From the NCBI GenBank assembly GCA_030635005.1, contig DAOVZS010000011.1, forward strand, positions 1 through 22,066: a stretch of DNA of 22,066 nt, read 5' to 3'. Shown here piece after piece: positions 14,399-21,035 of this stretch (position 1 is the stretch's first letter; the number at the start of each line of letters is the position of its first letter). The notes below the pieces were generated by a model. That model was not told where the DNA came from. It was given only the letters and a program-made list of their open reading frames with translations, and made no database searches. A program made the translations under genes and the position numbers. Source of the DNA: Thiomargarita sp. (GTDB lineage: Bacteria > Pseudomonadota > Gammaproteobacteria > Beggiatoales > Beggiatoaceae).

Positions 14399-14959
14399 AT
14401 GGATAATCAATTAACACTAGAAGAAATTCAAAGTGTGTTAGCAAAAGCTGATCAGTTATATACAGAATCAGAGCTATCTGAATCGCTTGATGATATGGCT
14501 ACTGCAATTAGCATGCATTTACAAGATAAACATCCTTTATGCCTTAGCGTGATGATGGGTGGATTAATTCCAACTGGGCAGTTGATACCTCGTCTTAATT
14601 TTCCTTTGGAAATTGATTATATCCATGCCAGTCGTTATCAAGGGGCAACGTCAGGTAATGACTTACATTGGATTAAATATCCCAATATCAGTTTACAAGA
14701 TCGCACTGTATTGGTGATTGATGATATTTTAGATGAAGGTTTGACGTTACAAGCTATTAAAAAATATTGTATAGAAGTCGGTGCAAAGGAAGTCTTCACC
14801 GCTGTCTTAATTGAAAAGAAATTAGAACAGCGGGCTGGTTTACAATATGCTGATTTTACAGGCTTAAGTGTACCTAACCGTTATGTATTTGGTTATGGTA
14901 TGGATTATCAAGGACAATTACGTCATGTACCTGGCATTTATGCAGTACATGGATTATGA
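14399..14959 (+). CDS. hpt: Hypoxanthine phosphoribosyltransferase
   Basis: A 186-residue purine salvage enzyme that makes IMP (and usually GMP) from hypoxanthine (or guanine) and PRPP. The PRPP-binding motif is VLVIDDILDEGLTL near residues 102-115. LSVMMGGLIPTGQL gives the pyrophosphate-binding loop region, and IDYIHASRYQG is the flexible-loop start typical of type I HGPRTs. VPNRYVFGYGMDYQGQLRH closes the active site at the C-terminus, as in Hpt. It is 9 bases upstream of methylthioinosine phosphorylase, which releases hypoxanthine, so substrate flow between the two is likely. It is transcribed away from the tmRNA gene. Confidence 0.92.
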   Translation: MDNQLTLEEIQSVLAKADQLYTESELSESLDDMATAISMHLQDKHPLCLSVMMGGLIPTGQLIPRLNFPLEIDYIHASRYQGATSGNDLHWIKYPNISLQDRTVLVIDDILDEGLTLQAIKKYCIEVGAKEVFTAVLIEKKLEQRAGLQYADFTGLSVPNRYVFGYGMDYQGQLRHVPGIYAVHGL

Positions 14960-14968
14960 GAGAAGAAG

Positions 14969-15706
14969 ATGAGCATTGCGATTATTGGGGGGACTGGTTT
15001 AACTGATTTAGAAGGCTTAGAAATCACGCATCGACAAATGTTACATACGCCGTATGGGGAGACTTCTAGTCCTATTATTCATGGGAAATATTGCGGAAAA
15101 AAGGTGATTTTTTTAGCACGTCACGGTTCACAACACACGATTCCGCCGCATAAAATCAATTATCGTGCGAATATTTGGAGTTTAAAAGAGGTGGGTGTTA
15201 AAAATGTGATTGCGATTGCAGCAGTTGGAGGCATTCATCCTGATATGCGTTCCAAGGATTTGGTTATTCCGCATCAATTGATTGATTATACGGCATCACG
15301 TGATCATACTTTTTTTGATGACGATTCACATCCTGTGACACATATCGATTTTACACATCCTTATTGTGATAATTTACGCCAGCAATTATTGATGGCGGCA
15401 CAGCAGATAGAATGCACAGTCCATAATCACGGTGTCTATGGTGCGACGCAAGGTCCTCGTTTGGAAACTGCAGCAGAAATTAATCGGATGGAACAAGATG
15501 GCTGTGATGTGGTGGGGATGACAGGAATGCCTGAGGCAGCTTTAGCACGTGAATTATCATTATGTTATGCCACTTGTGCACTGGTTGTCAATCCAGCGGC
15601 AGGACGCGGTGCAGCAGAAATTACAATGTCAGATATTGAAGCCAATATCAAAGATAGTATTGTGTATGTGCGACACTTGTTGGCACAAGTGATTTGTGAA
15701 TATTAG
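14969..15706 (+). CDS. S-methyl-5'-thioinosine phosphorylase
   Basis: A 245-residue purine nucleoside phosphorylase of the MTAP family, closest by motif to the Pseudomonas methylthioinosine phosphorylase of the same length. It splits 5'-methylthioinosine with phosphate into hypoxanthine and 5-methylthioribose 1-phosphate. Visible are AIIGGTGLTDLEGL (phosphate loop), FLARHGSQHTIPPHKINYRAN, AAVGGIHPDM, QGPRLETAAEI, VVGMTGMPEAALARELSL and VVNPAAGRG. Classical MTAPs for adenine nucleosides usually show an Asp in the purine pocket (VNTD-like), whereas this one has VNPAAG, in keeping with a 6-oxopurine substrate. AGAAG lies a few bases before the ATG. Together with hpt it salvages polyamine by-products. 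Confidence 0.88.
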   Translation: MSIAIIGGTGLTDLEGLEITHRQMLHTPYGETSSPIIHGKYCGKKVIFLARHGSQHTIPPHKINYRANIWSLKEVGVKNVIAIAAVGGIHPDMRSKDLVIPHQLIDYTASRDHTFFDDDSHPVTHIDFTHPYCDNLRQQLLMAAQQIECTVHNHGVYGATQGPRLETAAEINRMEQDGCDVVGMTGMPEAALARELSLCYATCALVVNPAAGRGAAEITMSDIEANIKDSIVYVRHLLAQVICEY

Positions 15707-15764
15707 AGTTGGGGTATCAAGAAAAAGTCAAAACTCGAAATCTTAGAATAGATGCATTCGCATT

Positions 15765-16052
15765 ATGTATAAATATATCATAGATTCTATCGCATTTGAA
15801 TGGGATCCAAATAAAGCAGTCACTAACTTGAAAAAACATGGTATTGATTTTGCTGATGCTGTGTCAGTATTTAATGATGGACATGCTATCACTATAGATG
15901 ATCCCGATTTTGAAGAGGAACGATTTATTACCATTGGACTGGATACGTATGCTCGTATTCTTGTTGTGGTTTATACCTATCGCGGAAATGTCATTCGATT
16001 AATTTCAGCTCGTAAGGCCGAAAAACATGAACGTAAACAACAACGAGGTTGA
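15765..16052 (+). CDS. brnT: BrnT-family toxin (ribonuclease of a type II toxin-antitoxin system)
   Basis: A 95-residue protein of the BrnT (DUF497) family. FEWDPNKAVTNLKKHGIDFADA is not shown in full here, but its pieces FEWDPNK and NLKKHGIDF are the family hallmark. RFITIGL, ILVVVYTYRG and IRLISARKAEKHERK follow in the usual order. The fold resembles RelE and the product cuts mRNA, stopping growth when free. The final Arg/Lys/His-rich helix is the region implicated in catalysis. The antitoxin gene begins 3 bases after the stop, the normal toxin-first order. Family knowledge says the BrnT-BrnA complex represses its own promoter; I see no clear operator in the 58 bases upstream. Confidence 0.9.
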   Translation: MYKYIIDSIAFEWDPNKAVTNLKKHGIDFADAVSVFNDGHAITIDDPDFEEERFITIGLDTYARILVVVYTYRGNVIRLISARKAEKHERKQQRG

Positions 16053-16055
16053 GTT

Positions 16056-16355
16056 ATGAGAAAAGAATATGATTTTAGTAAAGGAAAACGAGGGGCTGTG
16101 ATTCCACTCACTCCTAATCAAGAACGTTTAAGCATTTGCTTAGATATTGATATTATTAACTATTTCAAGGAAAACGTCCATAATTCAGGCGGAGGAAATT
16201 ATCAAATTCTGATTAACAACGCATTACATGAATACATTGAACAGCAAAAAGAATCCTTGGTGCAATTGTTGGAAGTGACACTACGACGTGTTATTCGTGA
16301 AGAATTTCCATTGGAAAGTATGCCAGTGCATCAATATAATGATAAAATCATTTAA
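16056..16355 (+). CDS. brnA: BrnA-family antitoxin
   Basis: A 99-residue antitoxin, partner of BrnT. The N-terminus MRKEYDFSKGKRGAVI is typical of BrnA and contacts the toxin. ERLSICLDIDIINYFKE and GGGNYQILINNALHEYIE match the BrnA ribbon-helix-helix DNA-binding part, although the initial strand is less like the usual T+RL-D form. The C-terminal extension beyond residue 70 (SLVQLLEVTLRRVIREEF) is longer than in the compact BrnA proteins I know and may be a helical dimer or toxin-binding addition. Three bases separate it from brnT, so translation is coupled. A strong bidirectional terminator follows 34 bases after the stop. Confidence 0.88.
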   Translation: MRKEYDFSKGKRGAVIPLTPNQERLSICLDIDIINYFKENVHNSGGGNYQILINNALHEYIEQQKESLVQLLEVTLRRVIREEFPLESMPVHQYNDKII

Positions 16356-16389
16356 CAAAGTGAAAACCGTAGACTTTATACATTAGAAT

Positions 16390-16419
16390 AAAGGCAAAAC
16401 CACTCTGGTTTTGCCTTTT
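16390..16419. terminator. Bidirectional intrinsic terminator between brnA and sodB
   Basis: The arms 16390-16402 and 16406-16418 form a perfect 13-bp stem with a CTC loop. The stem is GC-rich in part, flanked by A on the left and TTTT on the right, so it can serve the + strand brnTA operon and the - strand sodB transcript alike. Confidence 0.9.
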
Positions 16420-16433
16420 AATTGAATTTGTTA

Positions 16434-17009
16434 TCAGAAATTTTTTGCTACGAAATCCCAATTGACCACATTCCAAAAGGCTTCAAGATATTTTGGTCTT
16501 GCATTACGGTAATCAATATAATACGCATGTTCCCAAACATCACAGACTAATAAAGGCACCATCCCATCTTTTAAAGGGGTTTGTGCATTACTGGTGCTGA
16601 CTAATGCTAATGATCCATCTGTTTTTTTAACCAACCAACCCCAGCCTGATCCAAAAGTGGTGATGGCTGTTTTAGAAAAAGCCTCTTTAAAAGCATCAAA
16701 TGATCCAAAGGATTTTTCAATAGCGGTTAACAATTCACCTTGTGGCATCCCCCCACCGTGTGGGCTGAGACTATTCCAATAAAAAGTATGATTCCAAATT
16801 TGAGCTGCATTATTGAAAATACCGCCTGAAGACTTTTGAATCACTTCTTCTAAAGATACACCCTCAAACTCTGTACCTGCAACCAAATTATTTAAATTGG
16901 CGACATACGTTTGATGATGTTTTCCATAATGGAATTCGAGTGTTTCTTGAGAAATATGGGGTTCTAATGCATTTTTCTCATAAGGTAACGCTGGTAATTC
17001 GTAAGACAT
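16434..17009 (-). CDS. sodB: Iron superoxide dismutase
   Basis: A 191-residue cytoplasmic enzyme that turns superoxide into oxygen and hydrogen peroxide. It is colinear with E. coli SodB. Metal ligands are His27 (in FHYGKHH), His74 (NHTFYWN), Asp157 and His161 (DVWEHAYY). Gln70 in AAQIWNH is the iron-type position, as opposed to Mn enzymes, which carry the Gln elsewhere. The start is ATG 17009, preceded by a GGGAG ribosome site at proper spacing; an upstream in-frame TTG adds only two residues. It begins 11 bases after the peroxiredoxin stop, so the two genes form one operon in which the next enzyme's substrate, peroxide, is the product. Confidence 0.96.
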   Translation of the reverse strand: MSYELPALPYEKNALEPHISQETLEFHYGKHHQTYVANLNNLVAGTEFEGVSLEEVIQKSSGGIFNNAAQIWNHTFYWNSLSPHGGGMPQGELLTAIEKSFGSFDAFKEAFSKTAITTFGSGWGWLVKKTDGSLALVSTSNAQTPLKDGMVPLLVCDVWEHAYYIDYRNARPKYLEAFWNVVNWDFVAKNF

Positions 17010-17020
17010 TCGCAACTCCC

Positions 17021-17617
17021 TTAAAGTTTATCAGCATGAACTGCTAAATATTCAGCCACACCCGCAGTAGAGCCTTTCATGCCTGCTTTACCTTTAGTCC
17101 AACCGGCAGGACACACTTCACCGTGTTCTTCAGTAAAAGATAATGCATCAACCATACGTAACATTTCATCAATATCACGTCCTAGGGATAGATTATTCAC
17201 AACTTGATGTTGCACAACCCCTTCTTTATCAATTAAAAAAGAACCCCGTAAGGCAATACCCGGACCTGTCAACATATCATAAGCTCCAGAAACAGCTTTA
17301 TTAATATCTGCCACAATAGGATATTGCACATTACCAATACCGCCATTATTGATTGCAGTATTTTTCCAAGCTAAATGGCTAAAATGAGAATCAATAGACA
17401 CGCCAATGACTTCTACATTACGTTCTTTAAACTCAGCCAGACGGTGATCAAACGCGATTAATTCTGAAGGACATACAAAAGTAAAATCTAAGGGATAGAA
17501 AAAGAGTACCACGTACTTGCCCTTATAATCAGATAAAGAAATCTCTTTAAACGAATTATCTGGCATCACAGCTTGTGCTTTGAATTCTGGGGCAGGTTTC
17601 GCAACTAAAACACTCAT
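17021..17617 (-). CDS. Typical 2-Cys peroxiredoxin (AhpC/Prx1 type)
   Basis: A 198-residue thiol peroxidase. The peroxidatic cysteine is Cys49 in DFTFVCPSE and the resolving one is Cys169 in GEVCPAGW. Pro42, Thr46 and Arg124 complete the usual active site. The protein has GGIG (92-95) and a C-terminal extension ending AEYLAVHADKL, similar in place to the GGLG and YF motifs that make eukaryotic-type peroxiredoxins sensitive to overoxidation; here Leu replaces the Phe. It reduces hydrogen peroxide and organic peroxides in the cytoplasm, with thioredoxin or AhpF as donor. No ahpF lies nearby. A well-formed promoter lies 39-68 bases upstream, and sodB follows. Confidence 0.92.
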   Translation of the reverse strand: MSVLVAKPAPEFKAQAVMPDNSFKEISLSDYKGKYVVLFFYPLDFTFVCPSELIAFDHRLAEFKERNVEVIGVSIDSHFSHLAWKNTAINNGGIGNVQYPIVADINKAVSGAYDMLTGPGIALRGSFLIDKEGVVQHQVVNNLSLGRDIDEMLRMVDALSFTEEHGEVCPAGWTKGKAGMKGSTAGVAEYLAVHADKL

Positions 17618-17655
17618 GTTTTGTAGTCCTGTATTGGATAAATGAAGTAAATGCT

Positions 17656-17685
17656 AATATATCAATATTTGTAGGGGAATGTCAA
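17656..17685 (-). promoter_or_regulatory. Sigma-70 promoter of the peroxiredoxin-sodB operon
   Basis: On the - strand a perfect TTGACA (17685-17680) and TATATT (17661-17656) are spaced by 18 bases. The predicted start near 17649 gives a leader of about 30 bases. The promoter sits between the ccoS stop and the peroxiredoxin start. Confidence 0.6.
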
Positions 17686-17701
17686 TATTTTTAGATAAGG
17701 A

Positions 17702-17845
17702 TTACTTATCATCATCCATTAAAATCTTATGGGCAGGACCTTCTAAATCATCAAATTGTCCTGATTTAATCGCCCATAAAAAAGCCCAAATAATTAACCC
17801 TAGTAATACTAATGATATTGGAATTAATAAAAATAATATATTCAT
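17702..17845 (-). CDS. ccoS: CcoS, cbb3-type cytochrome oxidase assembly protein
   Basis: A 47-residue protein. Residues 2-26 form one membrane helix (ILFLLIPISLVLLGLIIWAFLWA), shown here only by its ends: it starts MNILFLLIP and closes IIWAFLWAIKSGQFDDLEGP. The piece WAIKSGQFDDLEGPAHKIL is the CcoS signature. CcoS is needed for heme insertion into the CcoN subunit of the high-affinity cbb3 oxidase. It normally ends the ccoGHIS cluster, after the copper ATPase ccoI. Here ccoI is absent and the next gene upstream (divergent) encodes a Fic protein. The + strand frame over the same bases is a shadow. Confidence 0.88.
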   Translation of the reverse strand: MNILFLLIPISLVLLGLIIWAFLWAIKSGQFDDLEGPAHKILMDDDK

Positions 17846-17927
17846 AATTAAAAATTATATATGTTATAAATATTATTTATAATATTCAGTTGATACGAAT
17901 ATTATAACTAATCGCATCAAAAATGAT

Positions 17928-19082
17928 ATGATTAACATCATGCAAAAATCTAAAAATTGGATATGGCAAGAACCCAAATGGCCTGATTTTCATTATGATG
18001 TCAAGCAAGTGTTGTCAGATCTTAACACCTTATTACCTTTGATAGGTGCTTTTGAAATGAGTTGTAAAATATTGGCAACTGATGTGTTATTAGATGCTCA
18101 AGTACAGGTATTGGCAGAAGATGCGATAGAAACATCAGCCATTGAAGGTGAAATGCTACGCCATAGTTCTGTGCGAGCCTCAATACAAAAAAAACTCGGT
18201 TTACCTCTTAAACATGATGATTCTAATCTTTATACCGATAGTATTGTAGATATGTTGCTGGATGTTAGGCAGAATGCTGTTCACCCTTTAACAGAACAAA
18301 TGATTTTTGCATGGCACGCTGCACTTTTTCCCACAGGTTATTCTGGATTGCACAAGATTCATGTGGGTAGGTATCGGGGAACAGAAGACATGCACATTGT
18401 CTCAGGTGCAATTGGAAAAGAAAAAATACATTATATTGCACCGCCTCAAAGTCATTTACAGGAGGATATGAATCAATGCTTGTTTTGGATAAACCAAGAT
18501 AAGGATATTCATCCGATACTTAAAGCGGGCATTGCACATCTCTGGCTGATCATGATTCATCCTTTTGATGATGGTAATGGACGTATTAGCAGAGCAGTCA
18601 CAGACTATGTATTGACTAAACATTTTCCCTTATTAATGCACTATATTTCCTTATCTAAGCAGGTGAGTTTGGATAGAAAAGGCTATTATCTTGTGCTTGA
18701 AGCCTCAGGAAAACAGGGATTAGATATTACACTATGGTTACAGTGGTTTTTACAAATAGTCACCGCTGCTATCAATACGTCCCATTGGTGTATTGATCAA
18801 GTGCTTTACAAAACGCAATTTTGGCATCAACATCAACATACACCGATTAACATGAGACAACAAAAAGTCATGAATCTCCTTTTGGAATATGGAAAGAAAT
18901 TTGAAGGGGGTATGACAACGCGCAAATATGCCAGTTTGAATAAATGCAGTAAAGTAACCGCAAGTCGTGATTTATCTGATTTAGAACACAAGAAGATGCT
19001 ACAAAAACAACTTGGGGGGGGCAGAAGTACTCGTTATGATATTAAAGATCTTTTTGACGATGCGTTACCTCTTAACTCATAA
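17928..19082 (+). CDS. Fic-family AMP-transferase with DUF4172 N-terminus
   Basis: A 384-residue protein. The N-terminus (WIWQEPKWPDFHYD) is the DUF4172 element common in this Fic subgroup. An inhibitory helix motif TSAIEG (69-74) fits the (S/T)xxxE(G/N) pattern lying before the Fic core (class II); Glu73 would block productive ATP binding until relieved. The catalytic motif HPFDDGNGR starts at His211 and is intact. The C-terminus (about 305-384) looks like a winged helix (TTRKYASLNKCSKVTASRDL), suggesting DNA binding. Fic enzymes usually move AMP onto a hydroxyl of a target protein; the target is unknown. ATG 17940 is an alternative start. It stands alone, divergent from ccoS. Confidence 0.88.
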   Translation: MINIMQKSKNWIWQEPKWPDFHYDVKQVLSDLNTLLPLIGAFEMSCKILATDVLLDAQVQVLAEDAIETSAIEGEMLRHSSVRASIQKKLGLPLKHDDSNLYTDSIVDMLLDVRQNAVHPLTEQMIFAWHAALFPTGYSGLHKIHVGRYRGTEDMHIVSGAIGKEKIHYIAPPQSHLQEDMNQCLFWINQDKDIHPILKAGIAHLWLIMIHPFDDGNGRISRAVTDYVLTKHFPLLMHYISLSKQVSLDRKGYYLVLEASGKQGLDITLWLQWFLQIVTAAINTSHWCIDQVLYKTQFWHQHQHTPINMRQQKVMNLLLEYGKKFEGGMTTRKYASLNKCSKVTASRDLSDLEHKKMLQKQLGGGRSTRYDIKDLFDDALPLNS

Positions 19083-19111
19083 CCCTAATCTTATAATTTA
19101 TATAATGTTAA

Positions 19112-19155
19112 CCTAGGGCGTTGCCCCAGGCTGATATATATCGCCCTTTCAGGGC
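19112..19155. repeat. Paired-hairpin intergenic element
   Basis: Two GC-rich imperfect palindromes stand in AT-rich DNA. Arms CCTAGGGC and GCCCCAGG (19112-19119, 19123-19130) pair with one mismatch around GTT, and GCCCT and AGGGC (19143-19147, 19151-19155) pair around TTC. A 12-base spacer lies between. This layout resembles REP/BIME-like or non-autonomous mobile hairpin sequences. It begins 30 bases after the fic stop. Confidence 0.5.
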
Positions 19156-19222
19156 TTGTATCCTTCCCCTAAATAGATTGATATATATAATATACGTTAA
19201 TTGATAATTCGGTAGAAAAAAC

Positions 19223-19251
19223 TTGACAATTAAAAAATAATATTTCATAAT
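19223..19251 (+). promoter_or_regulatory. Strong sigma-70 promoter of the HAO-like gene
   Basis: A perfect TTGACA (19223-19228) and CATAAT (19246-19251; five of six) have the ideal 17-base spacing. Transcription from about 19258 gives an unusually long leader of about 120 bases before the start codon at 19381. Confidence 0.65.
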
Positions 19252-19258
19252 AACTGCC

Positions 19259-19335
19259 AGGCAACTTATGTTGCTTATACTTAGATATCTAAATCTCATT
19301 AATGTAACTATTTTACTAGATGTTATTTTAATGAG
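19259..19335 (+). promoter_or_regulatory. Structured leader of the HAO-like gene
   Basis: The leader holds a hairpin GCAAC-TTAT-GTTGC (19261-19274), a perfect palindrome TTAGATATCTAA (19281-19292), and a perfect 8-bp inverted repeat CTCATTAA/TTAATGAG (19295-19302, 19328-19335). A second TATAAT lies at 19351-19356. These may be operators or RNA structures; I recognise no known riboswitch. Confidence 0.4.
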
Positions 19336-19380
19336 CTTGGGTATTTTAACTATAATTTAATTATCTCTCGATAAAAGATT

Positions 19381-20907
19381 ATGATTCAAAAATTATCAGC
19401 ATTTTTAGCAGCTGCTACTTTGCTATTATTACAAACCGTTAGTGTGGCATCTGTTGATGCACCACCTGCTAGCTTTTCAGACGAAACTAAGGCTTGTGTT
19501 GCATGTCATAAAAAACGTTCCCTCGGTATTGTACAACAATGGGGTGATAGTAAACATTACCGTGCTAAAGTAGGCTGTTATGAATGTCATCAAGCAGATG
19601 CTGGTGATGTAGATGCTTTTATTCATGAACCTAAAAAAGTAGGCAAAAACAAACCTATTTCTATTATTGTTTCTCCTAAAGATTGTTCTAACTGCCATGA
19701 GAAGGAAGTTAAACAATATACTGACTCTCATCATTCCCAAGGGGGCCGTATTATTGGTTCTTTAGACAACCTGTTAGCAGATGTTGTTGAAGGTAACCGT
19801 GCTTTAGTTACTGAAGCATTTCCAGATGGTGTATCCGCTGCTGTTGTCAATGGTTGTTGGCAGTGTCATGGTTCAAAGGTTATAGTTTTAGAAGATGGTT
19901 CATTAGATGCAGCCACTTGGCCAAACAGTGGTATTGGTCGTATTAACCCAGACGGGTCAAGAGGATCATGTTCAGCATGTCATTCACGTCATAAATTCTC
20001 CGTTGCACAAGCGCGTCATCCTGAAAACTGTGGTAAATGCCACATGGGTCCAGATCATCCTCAAGAAGAAATTTATTATGAGTCTAAGCATGGTATTGCA
20101 TTCCACGCTAATAAAGACAAAATGAATATGGATAGTGCTAAATGGATTCCAGGTGAAGATTATGATGCAGCACCTACTTGTGCTACTTGTCACATGAGTG
20201 CAACAGCGAATCAAGAAGTGAATCATGATGTTGGGATGCGTATTTCTTGGAATAACCGTCCAGCCATTTCAGTTCGTCCTGAAACGACTGATGCGAAAAT
20301 GAATTTACCTGGTCAGCATGTTAATTGGGAAACACGTCGTGATAGTATGAAAGATGTGTGTACTGCTTGTCATGCCAGTTCTTTCGTTGACAACTTCTAT
20401 ATTCAATATGATGGTCAAATTGCTTTATATAATAATAAGTTTGGTTTCCCAGGCTTAGCTTTATATAATGCTGCGAAACCTCTTTTGAAAAGACCTTATA
20501 AATTTGCTAACCATTTAGATTTTGTTTGGTTTGAAATTTGGCATCATGAAGGTCGTCGTTCACGTCACGGTGCTTCTATGATGGGACCAGACTGGACACA
20601 ATGGCATGGTAACTATGAAGTAGGTAAACACTTCTATGGTACATACATTCCTGAATTGGAAGAATTGATTGAAGAAAATATCCATTCTAAAAATGCAGAG
20701 AAAAGAGCCGCTGCTAAAAACCTTAAATCTTTACTTGAAACAGTGCTAAATGATGACTTTGACGTCATTGATGTAGAAACTGGTAAGAAAATGAAGAGTA
20801 CAGGTCATTTGTGGTTTAGTGGTAAGATGAATAAAAAAGACGCTGATCGTCGTATGGAAGAGCGTGAAGAATTCATCAAGAGATATGGTGGTAAAACTGA
20901 TAAATAG
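19381..20907 (+). CDS. Octaheme c-type cytochrome, hydroxylamine oxidoreductase-like
   Basis: A 508-residue periplasmic multiheme protein. A signal peptide covers about residues 1-24 (LSAFLAAATLLLL). Eight CxxCH heme sites begin at Cys39, 66, 102, 159, 197, 217, 267 and 327, the number and spacing expected for the HAO family. The C-terminal third (HHEGRRSRHGASMMGPDW, then a charged helical region) is also family-like. In ammonia oxidisers and anammox bacteria a tyrosine in this third cross-links the catalytic heme P460 and permits oxidation; relatives lacking it reduce nitrite. Here residue 405 is Trp in GPDW, with tyrosines at 411, 418 and 421, so the state needs alignment. The partner is the tetraheme gene downstream. 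An abundant octaheme cytochrome of this family is known from orange Guaymas Beggiatoa. Confidence 0.9.
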   Translation: MIQKLSAFLAAATLLLLQTVSVASVDAPPASFSDETKACVACHKKRSLGIVQQWGDSKHYRAKVGCYECHQADAGDVDAFIHEPKKVGKNKPISIIVSPKDCSNCHEKEVKQYTDSHHSQGGRIIGSLDNLLADVVEGNRALVTEAFPDGVSAAVVNGCWQCHGSKVIVLEDGSLDAATWPNSGIGRINPDGSRGSCSACHSRHKFSVAQARHPENCGKCHMGPDHPQEEIYYESKHGIAFHANKDKMNMDSAKWIPGEDYDAAPTCATCHMSATANQEVNHDVGMRISWNNRPAISVRPETTDAKMNLPGQHVNWETRRDSMKDVCTACHASSFVDNFYIQYDGQIALYNNKFGFPGLALYNAAKPLLKRPYKFANHLDFVWFEIWHHEGRRSRHGASMMGPDWTQWHGNYEVGKHFYGTYIPELEELIEENIHSKNAEKRAAAKNLKSLLETVLNDDFDVIDVETGKKMKSTGHLWFSGKMNKKDADRRMEEREEFIKRYGGKTDK

Positions 20908-20966
20908 AAATCTGTGGATTGAACGTTTGTAAAAGTTCATCCAACAATATTCTATTATTCTTTATA

Positions 20967-21003
20967 AAAGCCTTCATCGTTTATTCGGTGAGGGCTTTTT
21001 TTT
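20967..21003 (+). terminator. Intrinsic terminator between the HAO-like and tetraheme genes
   Basis: Arms 20967-20979 and 20986-20998 form a 13-bp stem with two G-U pairs and a 6-base loop, followed by a run of eight T (20996-21003). It lies 59 bases after the octaheme stop and 32 bases before the next start codon. Confidence 0.88.
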
Positions 21004-21035
21004 AATTAAGACAGAGAAATTTGGAGTTTCAAAAA

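Noticed and set aside
14197..14406. 69-codon open frame on the + strand
   Set aside because: It is antisense to the 5' half of tmRNA, whose tRNA-like ends and tag frame are unmistakable.
17679..17882. 67-codon open frame on the + strand
   Set aside because: The same bases on the - strand encode CcoS with its diagnostic motif; the + frame is Asn/Ile/Lys-rich with no recognisable features.
19108..19299. 63-codon open frame on the - strand between fic and the octaheme gene
   Set aside because: It runs through the paired hairpins and the promoter; its sequence looks like translated non-coding AT-rich DNA.
19907..20125. Alternative frames inside the octaheme gene
   Set aside because: They are shadows created by His/Cys-rich codons; only the main frame has the signal peptide and all eight CxxCH sites.
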